From: Trichuris trichiura | Lineage: Eukaryota; Nematoda; Enoplea; Trichinellida; Trichuridae | Length of the DNA stretch: 64,000 bases | Assembly: GCA_037903355.1 (NCBI GenBank) | Contig: JBAJFE010000038.1 | Location: 496,001 to 560,000, forward strand | Direction of reading: 5' to 3' | Shown here: one piece after another, positions 60,373 to 64,000 of the stretch | How the letters are laid out: each line of letters opens with the position of its first letter | Position numbering within the stretch: the stretch's first letter is position 1 | Notes under the pieces: generated by a model | Databases searched by the model: none | Seen by the model: only the letters and a program-made list of their open reading frames with translations | Told to the model about the DNA's origin: nothing | Program-made: the position numbers and the translations under genes

Positions 60373-63300
60373 GCTTCAACATTAGGACTACGCTCTGCGT
60401 TCGGCTACTTGGCAGTCATAAACTGTTATGTAATTTAACTTTTGAGGAATCTTGGTCAATTTAATGCAATGCGTCTCCGCGTTCAACATTTAAGTCCCCG
60501 CATCCTGAGAACGGTATGCATGCGCAAGCGCAGGAAAGCTTGAATGCCTGCATGTCCACTTCTGAATGGCTGCAAGGTTTTGCAATTCTTTCTCCACAAC
60601 TTCACCGTGCTCGGCATTCTGTAATCAGGCATCACCCTTCAACGAAAGAAAATTAGCAGTGAAATAGCGATTCTAAGCATCTATTCTATACATAAAATTT
60701 ATCAACACGGTTTTGAATTTCTTTTAAAGCGTACATGCGAAAGTTAACCGGAGATTCACTGTTTGGGTAAAAGTGGATGAAATGCAAATGTAGGAAGACT
60801 ATTCTTTTAAGATTATCCAATCTAAACACTTAGAACGTGATTTTAGTAGCATACTGTTCACGCGGGCTACATCTGGGCTTATAAAAGAGCGTTTCATGCT
60901 TTCTAGTAATGGTAGTCATTGACAATTTATGCTAGGAAGAACTACTAAGCACTGAGTTCCGATTAAGCACGGATACAGCTAATTCCAGTGATCGGCGAAG
61001 AAAAGAAGCAACAAAAGTTTGAATAGTTGTTTTATCGTCTTTTGTCGGTATTTAATAAATCTGGTGTAAACAAATGACCGCATCTGACCTTGACCTCTGC
61101 CCCTGCCAGTACGTTCCTTGAATACAAATCAGCAAAGGTCAACAAGTTACCGCTATCGTATTTTCTTTCTTGAAGGCAGGTAATTACTTAATTTTTGATA
61201 AACTGCATGACTGGAACAGGTCAAGCAACTGAAATCCCAGATTAACAGGGAAACACTTCACCAAACCCTTAGTGCTATCGACACTGCGGTTTACAACATA
61301 TACGAAAAATTTAATGGCAATGGCAGCAATGCAATAGGAGTAAGAATTAATGCTGATACAATCCGCTTTAGTTGCCATCCAAAATGTCGACAGAAAATTG
61401 ATTGGGCCGGTGCACTTTTAGCGTTGTGAAACGACGGGAACAAGAAGATGATTATGCGCATAAGAGTTAGTAGCTCGGCTCTTTCCTGGCAAGCGGGCTT
61501 CCAATTGGTAAACGACATCTCTTAAGCCCGTCGTTTGCAATGTTGAACGTGCTATCCATAATTTTAATAACTGTTATAAAAAATTGAACATTTGTCACTT
61601 GTGCCAAACGTGAAGCAAGTCAATGCAGTTGCGAAGTACTGGTTCGAAACTGCTTGTTTCACAAGTGAAATGTAAACATATAGGCAAAAATATGAAGCAA
61701 AAGTTTCTCGTAGCTTACAGGTTTCACCTGACTCAATCACGATCACGAAGGGCAAGACCAAGTGAAAGCAGAGCCATTTTATAGAAAACATCTCGGTCGA
61801 TTACGTAAGAAATAGCCCGCATAGATATTTCAGGCAAGAGAAAGGAATGTCAGCAGTTCAAGGCTTGTCCTAGAGAGTAGGCAAGGTCAGTGGATTGACG
61901 GCATGGCAAGGAATTTTCGCGCACATGCCCCATAAAACTCGTTGGAATATTGAATATTGATCACTTGACGATTGATTGAACAATTATGCAAAGAGCTACC
62001 CCGTCAACGAGGAGAGCATTTCGCACAGGGCTAAAAGAAATTCCATTGGGAAGACAAACAGCCAAAGATATTAACTTCCGAAGATTAACAACCCTAGCAC
62101 TTTGTCACGCAACAGCAAGTTAACCTTTTAATGGCTGAGTGGCACCACTTCCACTGAAGTTTTTTTTAATCCCTTACTTATGGCGCTTAGTAGTCACATA
62201 CATGCGATCTGTTGCGACAGCCGTCCTTGCATGCGGTTATGAAAGATTATTACCTGCCTTACAAAACACGGGTTCTAAACGTTAAAGTGCTACCATTACT
62301 GTTGCAATGGAAGCTGAAGCCGCTTCTTGAATCATTGTTATAAACTCTATTCGATGAACGATTATCGATAGCATACTCACACTACCTGTGATCAATAGCT
62401 TTTGAGGAATGCCTGCTTAATTAGGAGATATTATTAAAGACAAGACATATATTATGCATTTGTTCAATGATGGCTTCCGTTGTAGTACATTGTGTCAGGA
62501 ATCTGAGTTATAAGGAGCTATGAACCGGTTGAATACCGCAGGTAAATATTGGTAGAATGTAAAGCGGAGGCTTCCGCGTTTGAAAGAGGTGACGTCAATC
62601 ATTGAACTAAATGATCGTCCTGTTCCGCAGTAAGGTCCAAACGGCATGGCACATTTGTTGAAAAAGTCGCAACGAAATGCATTATGCGTTATCGATTGCG
62701 TCCAGATAGTGCAAAACATTCCATTGAAGAGGGCAATGTTTGTTGATTGTAACCGTGTTGCAAATGGGGAATAAATGTTCGAACAATAAATGGTAGACAG
62801 TTATTATAGGAGACAGGAAAACGCTTTTGAAAGATGAGCAGCAGTACAAGTTTGCTGTTGTTGATCATGTGCGATGGTTAGCTCATCATTTTTGAAACAA
62901 TGCAGTGATATTATTATGAGTGAGCAAACGCAGGTGTTCCCCGAAAGCTTAGCAATTATAATAAAACTTTGAACTGGTAGCTGATCCGTACCAAAATGCT
63001 AATTCACACACCTGCTGGAGAAGTTATGTTTTCAAAGATAACTGTTTAAATAAAAAACCTTCACGTCGCAAGAGTTTTAGGGGGTTGCAAACTGGCAACG
63101 TTGAACGGGAAGTCATAACATCGAATTGTTTTCATGCAGCTGACCAAATCGTAAGTAGTTGTTTTTTCTTTTCTTCAGCCTTGAAAAAAAAACTATAGGC
63201 TGAGCATAATAGTGGCCGCTTGTCACTGCATTCGAGTTTTCATGACTAAAGGAAGACAGCGAATAGAAAAAAATTAATCGAATTAAACAAAAAGACAGTG

Positions 63301-64000
63301 ATGTTGAATGATACCTTTAATCAGAAAACGGTGAATAAAGGGGGTTCCCACCTTAAGTTGTCATTCTGTTCCAAATTAAGTTGAGACACGAGTAATCAAT
63401 ACGTTTAACGCCCAATCGGACCGCAGCAGTTTTCGAGTAGGAGTTTCGCTACTGCTCTCCGTTGGACACATTCGTTCAGTGCTGTCATTGCTGTACGTTT
63501 AGGTTTATGCTTAAGATGAAGTTGAATTCTCTAGTATTCAACGGATATCAGCACAGGCACGACCAAACGGATACGACAAACTGTAACCAACCTGTACTGT
63601 AGATTAGAACCTGTTGAACATCAGCGGTTCGCGAAGTCAGTCTTAACAACATTAAAATCTGGCATTCGTTTCCGGTTGAGAGAAATCACGCCATACAGAC
63701 CTACCCTGTAATACAGCAATTCTATTTTGAGATTAATAAGACAGTACATCATATATGTCAACTATTAATGTGCACACACGTATAAGATAGATCAGTTAGA
63801 TGTACTCAGCTGATGTTTGCAAAAAGATAGTAGTGATACAGCGATAACCCCATAAACTGCTTTCCCTGCTTGGTTCAATATTAGCCGGACGAAGCCACTT
63901 CTTTGAAGATAGAAAGTGTATCAGGAGAAGTGGGCTGCGTTAGGAAAGCATCAAGCTTTGTTTCTGTACTCTTCTGTATTTTTTTGCATATTTCCTTGTA
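60373..64000. other. Intergenic, no gene seen
   Basis: AT-rich with many short frames on both strands and no recognisable peptide. A pyrimidine-rich, poly-T-rich stretch precedes the window end. No repeat family from the rest of the window was identified here. Confidence 0.5.

Overview
This is a repeat-rich stretch of invertebrate nuclear DNA, about 38-40% GC by eye. Nearly every confident gene is split by very short GT-AG introns of about 45-65 nt, joined by a few GC-AG introns. A nematode fits best, possibly an early-branching (Trichuris/Trichinella/Romanomermis-like) one. The clues are the intron size, a full LIN-54/tesmin gene, and a short interstitial run of the nematode-type telomere hexamer TTAGGC. 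This assignment is an inference; no rRNA, tRNA or mitochondrial marker is present. No CRISPR array, operon or other prokaryotic feature was seen.

Layout. (1) 2-2378 (+): the 3' part of a class-1/2 aldehyde dehydrogenase gene, entering from the left edge. (2) 3359-4864: a non-autonomous pogo/Tigger-like DNA transposon with TA target-site duplication. (3) 5229-21720 (-): a giant cadherin. I resolved 39 exons; they total 7,640 nt and keep one open frame (about 2,545 residues). They end in a membrane-adjacent domain, one transmembrane helix and a tail of about 45 residues. (4) 21721-26609: possible 5' cadherin material, a 317-bp TA-flanked MITE, and the 3' exons of an unrecognised type I membrane protein (-). 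(5) 30.9-31.4 kb (-): two exons of an unrecognised gene. (6) 35000-35284 (+): an LSM-fold protein resembling NAA38/LSMD1. (7) 37122-39481: a decayed Tigger element with a CENP-B-type transposase N-terminus. (8) 40715-41933 (-): an aerolysin/ETX-MTX2-fold-like gene. (9) 43.9-45.6 kb, 48.8 kb and 50.8-51.7 kb: decayed Penelope-like retroelements (PLEs). (10) 46770-47845 (+): a complete proteasome beta-1 (PSMB6) gene with six exons. (11) 51677-52039: an uninterrupted (TTC/GAA)n tract of about 99 units at the end of a PLE terminal repeat. (12) 53914-59523 (-): a complete LIN-54 gene of the MuvB/DREAM complex. (13) 59.5-64 kb: essentially intergenic.

The protein-coding genes look like unrelated housekeeping and adhesion genes; I see no pathway linking them. 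The most unusual material is the dispersed repeat family around the PLE remnants. Its copies carry a CTGANGA-stem-GAAA core resembling a hammerhead ribozyme. At least four occur as head-to-head inverted pairs, and one short copy has inserted with a 9-bp target duplication exactly into the RYADDIFV catalytic motif of a PLE reverse transcriptase.

All exon borders were deduced by eye from splice sites, reading-frame continuity and remembered family consensus; none is backed by transcript data.
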